Positions 31,149 through 40,146 of a DNA stretch of 64,000 nucleotides are shown piece after piece (position 1 is the first letter of the stretch; each line of letters starts with the position of its first letter). This DNA comes from Hydrogenoanaerobacterium sp032017025 (GTDB lineage: Bacteria; Bacillota; Clostridia; Oscillospirales; Ruminococcaceae): positions 1 through 64,000 of the forward strand of contig NZ_DALZQO010000016.1 of assembly GCF_032017025.1 (NCBI RefSeq), read 5' to 3'. The notes beneath the pieces are model-generated. The model worked only from the letters and a program-made list of their open reading frames with translations, was not told the DNA's origin and searched no databases. The position numbers and the translations under genes were made by a program.

Positions 31149-31935
31149 TTACTTTAACCGCCTCTCCTGCAATGATTCCCTTGCCGAAATATGCCTCATG
31201 TACATGGCGGTCGGCCTTTACAACATCGGGCGTACCCTCGCAGATTTTCTGCCCAAAGTTGAGCACCAAAATGCGGTTGCAGGAGTTCATTACAAATTTC
31301 ATATCGTGCTCAATCACCGCAATGGTGTATCCGTCATGATTCAGCTGTTTGATAAATTCCATCAGTGACTGTGTCTCCAGCGGGTTCATACCTGCCGCTG
31401 GCTCGTCGAGCAGAAGAATTTTCGGGTCAAGAGCGAGGGCTCTTGCAATCTCAACCTTGCGCTGAATTCCATAAGCGAGGTTGCCCGCCATCGTATCCTT
31501 ATACTCGGAAAGCCCTACCTTCTCCAAAATCTCAAGCCCTTTTTGCACTGCAAACTCTTCGTCCTGCTGATAGGTTTTAGTATGCAGAATAGAGTCGAGC
31601 ATTTTTGTTTTGGTGTGGATATGGAACCCGATTTTGACGTTTTCCAGAACAGACATGTATTTGAACAGCTGAATGTTCTGGAAGGTTCTTGCCATTCCTT
31701 TTTTGGCGATCTGCTCGGAGTGCAGGGAGGAGATTTTTTCTCCATCCAGCCAGATTTCACCCTTGGTGGGCTGATAAATGCCGGAGCAGATGTTGAAAAA
31801 GGTGGTTTTTCCCGCACCGTTTGGGCCGATGATACCAAAAATATCACCCTTGTTGATGGACATATCCACGCCCTCAACCGCTTTCAAGCCCCCAAAGTAT
31901 TTACAAACACCTTTTGCTTCCAGAAGAGCACTCAT
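31141..31935 (-). CDS. livG: branched-chain amino acid-type ABC transporter ATPase LivG
   Basis: A 264-residue ABC ATPase: Walker A GIIGPNGAGKTTFFN, a LivG-specific insertion with HTKTKMLDSILHTKT, signature LAYGIQRKVEIARALALD, Walker B PKILLLDEPAAGMNP and the C-terminal VHEAYFGKG. The signature has AYGIQR instead of the common SYGQQR, a mild variation. It overlaps livM by 4 bp and livF by 8 bp. Confidence 0.95.
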   Translation of the reverse strand: MSALLEAKGVCKYFGGLKAVEGVDMSINKGDIFGIIGPNGAGKTTFFNICSGIYQPTKGEIWLDGEKISSLHSEQIAKKGMARTFQNIQLFKYMSVLENVKIGFHIHTKTKMLDSILHTKTYQQDEEFAVQKGLEILEKVGLSEYKDTMAGNLAYGIQRKVEIARALALDPKILLLDEPAAGMNPLETQSLMEFIKQLNHDGYTIAVIEHDMKFVMNSCNRILVLNFGQKICEGTPDVVKADRHVHEAYFGKGIIAGEAVKVNA

Positions 31936-32948
31936 GCGCGCACCTCCTCTTTCTTTTGTCTGACCGATTTTGGTTTGGTTATTTTACCGCCCGCCAGGAT
32001 ACTGTCGGAAGCGCCGACCAATCCCTGTGGTCTCCACCACATCATAACTATAATGAGTATTGCGTAGGCAACCATTCTCCATTGGCCAACCGGTCTTAAA
32101 ATCTCGGTTAAGAAGTTTACGATAACGGAACCGAAGATGGGCCCGACCAACGTACCTTGCCCGCCGATAATGACCATAGAGAGGATGTTAAAGCCCTCAT
32201 CAAGGCTGAAGAAAGTGGAATCGATAAACCGCACATAGGGAGCATACGCCGCACCCACAACGCCCGCCCAGAAAGCGCCGTACATAAAGTTGAGTGCTTT
32301 GTACCGGGAGGTTTCAACTCCCAGCGATTTTGCTGCGAGCTCGTCCTCACGAATCGACATCCAAGCCCTACCCAACCTAGATTTGATAACCCTGTTTGTA
32401 ACAAACACAAACAGAACCGCAATTGCGAGAAAAATATAGTAATAGGTTTTGGAGTTTTTGATTTCGAGGCCGAAAAGCACAGGAACGGGAATCCCCTTAA
32501 TGCCCATTGGGCCGCCGGTGAGCCATTCCCAGTTTAGCGCAATGAGGCGCACAATTTCTGAGAAGCCAAGGGTTACAATCGAAAGGTACATACCCTTCAT
32601 CTTCAAGGTGGGCAGTGCAATCAGCAGGCCGATGATTGCCGTAACAATACCCGCAACCGGCAGCAGCAGCCAAAAGTTAAGCCCCAGCCTGGTTGCCAGA
32701 ATTGCCTCACAGTAGGTGCCAATGCAGAAAAAGCCCGCATGACCGATACAGGTCTGTCCGCTGTAGCCGTTAATCGCGTTCAGCGAGCCGGCGAGGGTCG
32801 CATACATCAGAATACGGCACATAATGCCCATAACGTAGCTTTTGGGGAAAAGCACCGGAACAAAAAGGAGAAGCACCAACAGTGCCAGCATACAGATGAG
32901 CTTATGCTTTTTATAAATTGCCTTGCATGTTTCAATTATTTCTGACAT
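31932..32948 (-). CDS. livM: branched-chain amino acid-type ABC permease LivM
   Basis: A 338-residue membrane permease with about nine or ten hydrophobic segments (LICMLALLVLLLFVPVLF; LLLPVAGIVTAIIGLLIALP) and the LivM motif GRAWMSIREDELAAKSLG, which contacts the ATPase. The C-terminus is basic. ATG overlaps the livH stop. Confidence 0.94.
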   Translation of the reverse strand: MSEIIETCKAIYKKHKLICMLALLVLLLFVPVLFPKSYVMGIMCRILMYATLAGSLNAINGYSGQTCIGHAGFFCIGTYCEAILATRLGLNFWLLLPVAGIVTAIIGLLIALPTLKMKGMYLSIVTLGFSEIVRLIALNWEWLTGGPMGIKGIPVPVLFGLEIKNSKTYYYIFLAIAVLFVFVTNRVIKSRLGRAWMSIREDELAAKSLGVETSRYKALNFMYGAFWAGVVGAAYAPYVRFIDSTFFSLDEGFNILSMVIIGGQGTLVGPIFGSVIVNFLTEILRPVGQWRMVAYAILIIVMMWWRPQGLVGASDSILAGGKITKPKSVRQKKEEVRA

Positions 32949-33823
32949 TAAGGGCGCACTCCTTTCTTGGAAGCGAAGCCTTCCGGTTTGATGATGAGCA
33001 CCAGGATGAGGAAGCCAAACGCAAAGATATCACGGAAGCTTGCGGAAGAAATGGTAATGCCGAGGTTCTCGATAATACCGATGCACAGACCGCCCAATGC
33101 AGAGCAGCGGATATCGGTAAGACCGCCGAGAACCGAGGAGGAAAACGCCTTCATACCCATAGAGCCGCCCATGGTGGCACTCAGGGTTTGATAATATATT
33201 GCAAGGAGCATGCCGGCAACACCGCCGAGGCCGCAGCCGATGCAGTTGCCGATCATCGCGGTTCTTTTTACGTTTACACCCATCAGATAAGCCGCGCTTT
33301 TGTCCTGGCTTACCGCCCTTAACGCAATGCCCCATTTTGTCTTATAAAAAAACAGCGAAAGAAGAATTGCCAGTACAACAACCGTTATAATAACGATAAC
33401 CTGTACCATTGAAATTTGCACCGTGCCGAAGTTGAAAAACTTATTTTCAACCACATTCAGCATCGGTTTTTGGTTTGGACCAAAGATAATCTGAGCAAGG
33501 TTTTTAATCAGCATACTGGCACCAATGGTGCAGATAAGAGAAATATGTCTCGGCGCATTAAAGAATCGCTCGTAACAAACCTTGTAAACAAACATACCGA
33601 TAAGCCATGATGCAAGAAAACTTGCCGCGACACCCAGCAGCAAATTGTTGCCGCATGCCTCAAAAACATAAAAAGACGCAAACGCACCAATCATAATTAC
33701 TTCACCGTGTGTGAACGTAACCATGCCTACCACACCAACAACAACCGAGTATCCAATTGCCATCAGCGCGTATATGGCGCCTTGACACAATCCGTTGATC
33801 AACTGATTGAGAAAATACTCCAT
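32948..33823 (-). CDS. livH: branched-chain amino acid-type ABC permease LivH
   Basis: A 291-residue permease from an ATG after GGGGGGAG; 23 upstream codons are excluded. It begins QLINGLCQGAIYALMAIGYS, has TFTHGEVIMIGAF and the coupling motif KTKWGIALRAVSQDKSAAYLMG, typical of LivH. Several transmembrane helices are visible. It forms a heterodimer with LivM. Confidence 0.94.
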   Translation of the reverse strand: MEYFLNQLINGLCQGAIYALMAIGYSVVVGVVGMVTFTHGEVIMIGAFASFYVFEACGNNLLLGVAASFLASWLIGMFVYKVCYERFFNAPRHISLICTIGASMLIKNLAQIIFGPNQKPMLNVVENKFFNFGTVQISMVQVIVIITVVVLAILLSLFFYKTKWGIALRAVSQDKSAAYLMGVNVKRTAMIGNCIGCGLGGVAGMLLAIYYQTLSATMGGSMGMKAFSSSVLGGLTDIRCSALGGLCIGIIENLGITISSASFRDIFAFGFLILVLIIKPEGFASKKGVRP

Positions 33824-33936
33824 AAATGCTCCCCCCGAAACATATTTTAACAGCCTGATACTCAAAGTGCTTTGCAATTTGTATGATTGCAAAGCACTTC
33901 GGTAGCAGTTTTTTTAGAAGAATGATCGCAGCAGAA

Positions 33937-35124
33937 TTACTCCACAGAGTAATCGAAGCCTTCTTTTACAACATACTTGCCGTTTTCAACACCGCAGATT
34001 AGGTACTGCCTTGTGATATCGCCTGCTTCATTAAATTTAATGGGACCGGTTACACCCTGCATTTCAACCTTGGCAAGGTTGTCACGAATCGTCTGTCTGG
34101 TTACTTCGCCGTCGCCGCTGGCTTTGATTGCCTCTGCAAGCAGGTTAACGCAATCGAACGCGCAAGCGGGATGGATGGTAGGCTCAAAGCCTGCTTTGGA
34201 GACAAACTCATCTTTCCATGCAGTAATCTCAGCGTCTGCAGGGTCAAAGAAGAACGGAGAGGTGAGCAGCAGACCTTCTGCATTTTCGCCGCAAAGGTCA
34301 ATCAGCTGCTGCGAAGTACCCGGGCCCAGTGTGGTGATGGGAACATCCCAGCCTGACGATTTGATTTGGTTAATGATCTGAGGAACTGCACCCTGATCCA
34401 TAATACATACGGTATCGGGGTTTGCAGCCTTCAGCTTTGTGATTAAAGAGGAAAAGTCCTTTTCGTCCTGTACATAGCTTACGGTTTCCACAATCTCCAG
34501 GCCTTCAACATCCGCCTGTTTTTTGAAGTTATCGTAGCAGGATTTACCCCAGTCGCTGTTAATGTAGATGACACCCAGCTTTTTAGCGCCCATATATTTG
34601 TTCAGAATATATTTTGCATAGAAAGGGGCCTCGCCGTCCTGACGGCCCATGATGCTGAAGCAGTACTCGCTCATAGCAGCATAGTCGGGGTTGGAAGCCG
34701 TGGGAGAAAGCTGAACAATGCCTGCCTCATCAACAATCGGCGCGTTTGCCATACAAGCACCCGATGGGAAGTCGCCCAAAATTGCCAGAATCTCTTCATC
34801 GTCGGCAAACTGTCTTGCAAGGTCGGAGCTTTCTTTTTGGTCACCCTTAGAGTCTTTGATTACGAGCTCCAGCTTGTAACCGTTGGCGCCGCCGGCTGCG
34901 TTGATTCTGTCAACAGCCATTTGCATTCCAACCTCAAAGCCTTTGCCGTACTCAGCATTTGTGCCGGTGAGAGGGGCAAGTACACCAAATTTGATGGTGC
35001 CTTTTTCTGCGGGGGCTGAACCGTCTGCAGCCGGAGCAGAGCTAGATGCGGGAGCCGATGCACACCCTGTGAAGATTGCGGTGATCATCAATACGCTAAG
35101 AACCAGTGCGATTAACTTTTTCAT
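33937..35124 (-). CDS. livJ: ABC transporter substrate-binding lipoprotein (LivJ/LivK-like)
   Basis: A 395-residue protein: a signal peptide and lipobox (ITAIFTGC, Cys about residue 21), an Ala/Ser/Pro linker, then a type I periplasmic-binding fold (IKFGVLAPLTGTNAEYGKGF; ILAILGDFPSGACMANAPIV). It is anchored outside the membrane and delivers the substrate to LivHM. Ligand specificity (branched-chain amino acids, amides or other) cannot be read from the sequence. Confidence 0.94.
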   Translation of the reverse strand: MKKLIALVLSVLMITAIFTGCASAPASSSAPAADGSAPAEKGTIKFGVLAPLTGTNAEYGKGFEVGMQMAVDRINAAGGANGYKLELVIKDSKGDQKESSDLARQFADDEEILAILGDFPSGACMANAPIVDEAGIVQLSPTASNPDYAAMSEYCFSIMGRQDGEAPFYAKYILNKYMGAKKLGVIYINSDWGKSCYDNFKKQADVEGLEIVETVSYVQDEKDFSSLITKLKAANPDTVCIMDQGAVPQIINQIKSSGWDVPITTLGPGTSQQLIDLCGENAEGLLLTSPFFFDPADAEITAWKDEFVSKAGFEPTIHPACAFDCVNLLAEAIKASGDGEVTRQTIRDNLAKVEMQGVTGPIKFNEAGDITRQYLICGVENGKYVVKEGFDYSVE

Positions 35125-35183
35125 GATTTTCCTCCTAAAAACGTTGTTTCGTTCCGTATGTAAAAACCATTTGTCCTTGCAGA

Positions 35184-35678
35184 TTATTTGTGGAAGCGCA
35201 GTTTACAAGAATCGCAGCCTTTTGCAATGGTGTCGGTTAATTCCAAAGTCATGCCCATAGCCTCTGCAATGCCTCTGTCGCCATCCATTGCAATATCGCA
35301 AAGCTTTGCACATCTTTCATCGCTAAAGCCCAGCTTCTGCCATGCATTTACCAGTGCACAGTAATGGAAATCTACGCTTACCTCGTCGTAAGACGCTTTG
35401 ATGTTATCCATCTCAAAGGTTTTAACGCCAACCTCACCCAAAAATGCATCTTTGAAATCCTCGCCGTTCTCGGGGTTCTTGCAGGCTTCTTTGAAGCCCT
35501 CTCCATGAATTAGGCCGCAGCGCTTGATTGCTTTTCTTGTCAGCGTCTCTGCATCCAGTCCTGCTTTTTCAGCCTCGTCGTAGATGAGACCCATCCATGT
35601 TGCTCTGTGCTCAATTTGAGCTCTGTTGATTTCAATTTTCTCTTCTGCTTTTTTTGCTACGTTTTTGATGTTAGACAC
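35184..35678 (-). CDS. L-2-amino-thiazoline-4-carboxylate hydrolase-family protein
   Basis: A 164-residue protein matching the ATC-hydrolase family by eye: helix-rich N-terminus (EHRATWMGLIYDEAEKAG), VDFHYCALVNAWQKLG, CDIAMDGDRGIAEAMGM and the C-terminal AKGCDSCKLRFHK with a Cys pair. The founding enzymes open the thiazoline ring toward L-cysteine; many homologues have other roles. It is the first gene of the operon. The start is GTG at 35678 with AGGAGG upstream. Confidence 0.78.
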   Translation of the reverse strand: MSNIKNVAKKAEEKIEINRAQIEHRATWMGLIYDEAEKAGLDAETLTRKAIKRCGLIHGEGFKEACKNPENGEDFKDAFLGEVGVKTFEMDNIKASYDEVSVDFHYCALVNAWQKLGFSDERCAKLCDIAMDGDRGIAEAMGMTLELTDTIAKGCDSCKLRFHK

Positions 35679-35997
35679 GATTTTTTCCTCCTGAATTTGT
35701 GTTTTATTTTGAATCGCAGTGTTCGCGTTTCATTCTCATTGTAAGAAATCCAAGTCGCTAGATTTTTAATAATATATCTGTAATATGTTAGTAATAATAT
35801 CAGAGAAGCATTCAAAAAGCAATATATTTCTTTATTTTCCACAGAATGCATTGATTGTCAGTCCTCAATTTGTGGGTTATGACTAATTTCACTTTCACAG
35901 GAGCCCGAACGGTACATTTCAAATGTTGACAATTGCATTTTACCTGTTATCATTAAGATATATTTTATATTGGAAAGGTATGTAAGGTGTTTGCAAA
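35679..35997. promoter_or_regulatory. divergent control region of the liv/dha operon and GntR gene
   Basis: This 319-bp gene-free, AT-rich interval separates the leftward operon from the rightward regulator. Rightward, TTGACA (35926-35931), a 16-bp spacer and TATCAT (35948-35953) form a plausible promoter. I found no convincing leftward -35/-10 pair; several AT-rich candidates exist. An operator for the flanking FCD regulators is expected here but I could not identify one. Confidence 0.5.
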
Positions 35998-36639
35998 ATG
36001 GCGAACGAGGGTAGCTTAAAATCAAAAATATATGCCGCAGTTTTTGAAAGCATTATCAAAGGGGAATACCAGCCAAACGATGTTCTCAGCGAAAAAGGGT
36101 TAGTCGAGAAGTTCAATGTCAGCAAATCGCCGGTACGCGAAGCTTTGATTGAGCTTTGCAACGAAGGCGTTTTGCGCAGCATCCCACGCTATGGCTACGA
36201 GGTCATCCGCCTTACCGACCGCGATGTGCAGAATATTCAGCGGTTTCGGCTGGTTCTGGAGTGCGGTTGCCTTACACAATATTGGGAAATGATTACCCCC
36301 AAACACATTGAGCATCTCGAGCAGATGCTTGAGGAAGATTACCGTGGCAGCTTAGAGCACGACGCCCTAATCCATTGGGCGAAAAACTCCAAGTTCCACC
36401 TCGCACTGATTTCCTGCTTTAACAATGAGTATATTTATCGCAGCTTAAAGGCTTCGCTAACCACACTGTCCCGGGCATATGCACAGTTTTATTGGGATAA
36501 ATGGCATAAGACTGAGTTCGTGAGTTTTGCCGGCGGACATAAACAGTTCTTAGAGCACCTGAAAAACAACGATAAGGAAGCAGCGGTATTGTGCCTGCAA
36601 AAAGATATCAGCGGATTTGATGACTTAGATTCCAAATAG
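35998..36639 (+). CDS. GntR/FCD-family transcription regulator (paralogue)
   Basis: A 213-residue protein with a winged helix (EKFNVSKSPVREALIELCNE, then GVLRSIPRYGYEVI) and an FCD domain (NIQRFRLVLECGC; FHLALISCFNNEYI; GHKQFLEHLKNN). It is divergent from the liv/dha operon, the usual position for its local regulator. It is a paralogue of the regulator that ends the same operon, and the two differ mainly in the ligand domain. Confidence 0.92.
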   Translation: MANEGSLKSKIYAAVFESIIKGEYQPNDVLSEKGLVEKFNVSKSPVREALIELCNEGVLRSIPRYGYEVIRLTDRDVQNIQRFRLVLECGCLTQYWEMITPKHIEHLEQMLEEDYRGSLEHDALIHWAKNSKFHLALISCFNNEYIYRSLKASLTTLSRAYAQFYWDKWHKTEFVSFAGGHKQFLEHLKNNDKEAAVLCLQKDISGFDDLDSK

Positions 36640-36647
36640 CATAAAAA

Positions 36648-36680
36648 AAGAAACGAAGCTTATTTAAGGCTTCGTTTCTT
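36648..36680. terminator. bidirectional terminator
   Basis: AAGAAACGAAGC (36648-36659) pairs perfectly with GCTTCGTTTCTT (36669-36680), with A-run on the left and T on the right, between convergent genes. Confidence 0.88.
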
Positions 36681-36685
36681 TTCCT

Positions 36686-37681
36686 TTATACAACATAAAT
36701 AATGCTAACACCGCCAAGTTTCTGCTCAATTTGCGCCCTCAAAAACTCCTCCGCATCACTGCGTATCTCGGGGCGATAACAATATTTGCCGCGCCCGCGC
36801 ACGGTCATCAGCTCCTTATCATACAGTTCAACCGCGCTGGGAAAAGCTTCATTATTGATCATACGGTGAATATAGCTGTAGGTCATAAAAATAATTTCGA
36901 TAAAGAGCTGTTTTTTCGCTTTTTCTGAAAGAGTGTCTGCCAATTGGGTAAGCAGTTCAGAGTACTGCCTGCGCCAGTCGCCTGTCAAAACCACAGGTGC
37001 AATTAAAATACCGGTGGGGTACCCCGCCTCGCACATTTGATTGATCGTATTAATGCGCTTCTTAAGCGGTGATGTGCCAAGTTCAATTTTATTGATAACC
37101 TCCTGCGGGTTTACACTCATGCGGAAGATAACACGCCTTCTATGATTGAGGGGCAGCAGCGCCTCAACCATATCGAATTTTGTGGGAAAGGTCAGAAAGC
37201 CTTTTTCGTTTCTTCCAAATTCAGTGATTGTCCACTCAAGATTGCGGGTAATGGTATTTTCCAAAACAAGATCGCTGTTGCTGCCTATTTCAAAGGTGAG
37301 CGGGCGATCACTTTTGTTTGCAGTTTTGATGAGCTTTTCAAGCATCTGCTCACGGTTTACAAACAGACGCAGATAAGCACACTTGTTGTAGTTGCAAACC
37401 AGATAGCAATACAAGCACATAGCACTGCAGCCCGATGACGTATATGGTACAAGGTAATCCGATACCTTGTGGTTTTCTACATATTTATGCGTCTTTCTTA
37501 TCCCAATAATCAAATTGCGTTTCATCTTGGCAAACTCAGAGTTTTGTTTCGCCTGCATCTGTTCAATGCGGTTGTGGCTCTCAATTTCAATCCATGGGAT
37601 ATTATTAAACTTTTCATGCAAAATTCTTCCTAGATCATAGTCTAAGCTGTTTGACTCATAGTAAACGTTGTCAAACTTCAT
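36686..37681 (-). CDS. spore photoproduct lyase-like radical SAM protein
   Basis: A 331-residue protein. The radical SAM cluster is TSSGCSAMCLYCYLVCN (Cys-x3-Cys-x2-Cys). The SPL-like sequence includes the AYLRLFVN segment, GTSPLKKRI, AGYPTGILIAPV and FIEIIFMTYSYI. SPL repairs spore photoproduct during germination. In Bacillus the hydrogen-donor Cys141 lies in a FEASCTSDIV context; the equivalent segment here reads FEIGSNSDLV, with Ser in its place. It may therefore be a diverged homologue rather than a true SplB. The chosen ATG is seven codons inside the longest frame. Confidence 0.8.
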   Translation of the reverse strand: MKFDNVYYESNSLDYDLGRILHEKFNNIPWIEIESHNRIEQMQAKQNSEFAKMKRNLIIGIRKTHKYVENHKVSDYLVPYTSSGCSAMCLYCYLVCNYNKCAYLRLFVNREQMLEKLIKTANKSDRPLTFEIGSNSDLVLENTITRNLEWTITEFGRNEKGFLTFPTKFDMVEALLPLNHRRRVIFRMSVNPQEVINKIELGTSPLKKRINTINQMCEAGYPTGILIAPVVLTGDWRRQYSELLTQLADTLSEKAKKQLFIEIIFMTYSYIHRMINNEAFPSAVELYDKELMTVRGRGKYCYRPEIRSDAEEFLRAQIEQKLGGVSIIYVV

Positions 37682-37739
37682 ACCATCACTCCTTAACAGC
37701 AATAGTATAAGCAGCTTAAGCCCATCTAGTATTCTTGCT

Positions 37740-38873
37740 CTATTTTTTTATAATTCTGCCCTCTCGCAGCGCAATCTCGGTCATTACAATCGAAAAAGTA
37801 CGCTGATATTTTCGGATGAGCGGCAGCTCCTGTTCCGTCACAATCGAAACTGAAAGCCCTTCGGTTTCGCCGCGCCCAGCCCTGCCCGAACGGTGCAGAT
37901 AATCCATCGGGTCATCGGAAATGCTGAGGCTGAACACAGTGGATACCTCTGCAATGTGCAGCCCGCGCGCCGCAATATCGGTTGCGATCAACAACGAAAC
38001 TTTACCGGCAGAAAAATCTGCAATCGCTTTCTGGCGCTCTTGCTTGGCACTGGTGCCATGGATATACGACACATTCAGCTTATGGTATTTCAGCTTGGCG
38101 GCGGCAACCTCGGTTTCCTCCGGCTTATTGATAAATACCAGTGCACGCTGCGGCTGAATGATTGAAATCAGCTTGCGCAGCGTCTCCAGCTTATCGCGCG
38201 ATTGCACCACGGTATACAAATGCTGTATATTTTCGGGGATTTTGTAAGTTTCAGTGGTTTTAACCAGCTCTGTATCCTTTGCAATTGCACCCGCCTGCTC
38301 CAGGGTTTTTGCAGAAATACTTGCAGATACCAGCACCACTTGAGTATCGCGCATCACCGCTTTGCGGATGGCCTTAACTCCCTCAATGTTCTGTTTATCG
38401 AGCATCTTGTCTGCTTCATCAATCACAACTGTTTGGACGGTATGCGCCGTAATTTTCTTTTTTTGAATCAGCTCGTTGATTCTGCCACAGGTACCAATAA
38501 TAACCTGTGGCTTGTCACGCAGCTTTTCAATCTGCCCTTTGATGTTGACATCGCCAAAGATTACCACTGATTTGAGAGGGATCCCCGAGTTTTCAGCCAG
38601 TATCTCTACTTGACGGTGCACCTGCATGGCGAGTTCCTGCGTTGGCACCAAAACCAGCATTTGCATGGTTTTGTTCGGCTCGGTTTGTTTGGCGTATAGC
38701 GGTAGCAGGTAGGCAAGCGTTTTGCCCGAACCGGTTTCCGACTGTATGATCACATTTTTATTTGCCATCAATTTCGGAATTGCCATCCCTTGAATTGTGG
38801 TCGGCTCCTTTATCTGTTGTGCGGCAAGCGCTTGCACAAGCGCATCGTTTAAGCCCAATGCTTTAAAATTCAT
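37740..38873 (-). CDS. DEAD-box RNA helicase
   Basis: A 377-residue two-domain helicase core: Q motif (FKALGLNDALVQAL ... PTTIQGMAIP), motif I SETGSGKT, motif Ia PTQELAMQ, motif II VIDEADKM, motif III SAS, motif V ATDIAARGLH and motif VI HRSGRAGRGE. It has no C-terminal RNA-binding extension, so it is a minimal form. It would unwind RNA in ribosome assembly or decay. ATG at 38873 follows GAGGATAAC. Confidence 0.93.
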   Translation of the reverse strand: MNFKALGLNDALVQALAAQQIKEPTTIQGMAIPKLMANKNVIIQSETGSGKTLAYLLPLYAKQTEPNKTMQMLVLVPTQELAMQVHRQVEILAENSGIPLKSVVIFGDVNIKGQIEKLRDKPQVIIGTCGRINELIQKKKITAHTVQTVVIDEADKMLDKQNIEGVKAIRKAVMRDTQVVLVSASISAKTLEQAGAIAKDTELVKTTETYKIPENIQHLYTVVQSRDKLETLRKLISIIQPQRALVFINKPEETEVAAAKLKYHKLNVSYIHGTSAKQERQKAIADFSAGKVSLLIATDIAARGLHIAEVSTVFSLSISDDPMDYLHRSGRAGRGETEGLSVSIVTEQELPLIRKYQRTFSIVMTEIALREGRIIKK

Positions 38874-39008
38874 TGTTATCCTCATTTACTCGAAATTTTA
38901 TAGTATCATTTTATCCTATTATATTTATTTTATCAGTGTATCTGTCTTTTGCAAGGCTGTCAATGTTATTGTACTTTTTTTGCTGCTTTATACCCAAAAT
39001 TAACAGCA

Positions 39009-39046
39009 AAAAGCCCCCTGCCGTTGGAGATCGGCATGGGGCTTTT
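39009..39046 (-). terminator. terminator of the surface-protein gene
   Basis: AAAAGCCCC (39009-39017) with GGGGCTTTT (39038-39046), extended by TGCCG/CGGCA, followed on the minus strand by T-rich sequence. Confidence 0.85.
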
Positions 39047-39078
39047 GGGCTATGGGTTTATTAACTTTTAAGAGTTAA

Positions 39079-40146
39079 TTATTTGCGTTTTGCAACAGCG
39101 ATACCAGCAATAGAAACGACAGCCATAGCTACAGCCAGGCCTACGAAATCGTTAGCGCCGGTGTCGGGGTTTTTCTCGCCAGTGGTGTTGGAATCGTCTT
39201 TGTCATCGGTAGGTTCGTTGGTATCTACAGATTTCAGTGCGATGTCGGAAACAACGTAGTTGCCCAGTTTGTTGGTTTTGATGGTGAATGCAGCAGCATC
39301 CTCATCGTATTTAGCGTCTTTGAGAGCAACCAGTTTGCCGTTCTCGTTGGAGTAGATGTAAGGAGCAACCAGTTTGCCGTCTTTGTTCTCGATCATCTCA
39401 GCAGGGATGGTGAGAGTACCGCTTCTGCGGAAAGTTTTGTTGTTGCCAGCGAAGTAGTAAACAGAGAGGTCAGCCTCAGGGTTTTTGTCTTCGAGAGCCT
39501 CATCTTCAGTGTCGAGTCTCAGGAACAGGTCTTTCTGACCAGCAGCGTTAACAGCAAATACTACGTCGTTGTCGAAAACCATCTCAACATCGTCGCAATC
39601 GTCAAAGCTGATTACCTGGCCTTTGAGAACGCTGTATGTAGAAGCGTTGTCTACCTCGTAAGCAACCTCGGTGTTGATTTCAGCTACAGCAGCTTCAGTT
39701 TTACCGGAATCGATTACGTAGTTCTCTTTACCGTAGATGTTTACAGACATCTCCAAAGCTTTGCCTTCCATCTGGAATTTGTCAGCAGTTTTGAAGGTGA
39801 TGTAAGCTTTTTTCTCAGCGCCATCTTTTTTGATTACAAAAGCAGGCTTAGAAGCGATGTAAGAAGAGCCCTCTTCGATGCTGGTCCTGAGTTTGTAGTT
39901 GTCAAGTTTGGACAAAGAGTCGATTTCGCCAGCTTCGTCTTTTACATGCATGTAGTAAGTGGTGTTAGCAGGCAGAGTGCCGTCTTTGTTCAGAGCAGCA
40001 TCTTCCATTTTGTCGTTTTTGTAGGTGAGAAGCTTGTTCTCAACAGAGATGTTGTTTGCTTTGCCTTTTGCATCAGCAGCAAAAGCAACCGTTGTCATGC
40101 CGAAAGCAAGAACAACCGCAAGTACAAGAGCAAGTACTTTTTTCAT
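39079..40146 (-). CDS. secreted surface protein with NPDTG sorting-like signal
   Basis: A 355-residue protein: an N-terminal signal peptide (MKKVLALVLAVVLAFGMTTV, cleavage near AFAAD), a charged beta-rich ectodomain rich in Lys, Asp, Glu and Ala, an acidic Thr/Asp linker, then NPDTGAND, a hydrophobic segment (VGLAVAMAVVSIAGIAV) and AKRK. This is the layout of a sortase substrate with an NPxTG variant. The ectodomain has no recognised domain. A consensus promoter and single-gene unit suggest high expression. Confidence 0.83.
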   Translation of the reverse strand: MKKVLALVLAVVLAFGMTTVAFAADAKGKANNISVENKLLTYKNDKMEDAALNKDGTLPANTTYYMHVKDEAGEIDSLSKLDNYKLRTSIEEGSSYIASKPAFVIKKDGAEKKAYITFKTADKFQMEGKALEMSVNIYGKENYVIDSGKTEAAVAEINTEVAYEVDNASTYSVLKGQVISFDDCDDVEMVFDNDVVFAVNAAGQKDLFLRLDTEDEALEDKNPEADLSVYYFAGNNKTFRRSGTLTIPAEMIENKDGKLVAPYIYSNENGKLVALKDAKYDEDAAAFTIKTNKLGNYVVSDIALKSVDTNEPTDDKDDSNTTGEKNPDTGANDFVGLAVAMAVVSIAGIAVAKRK

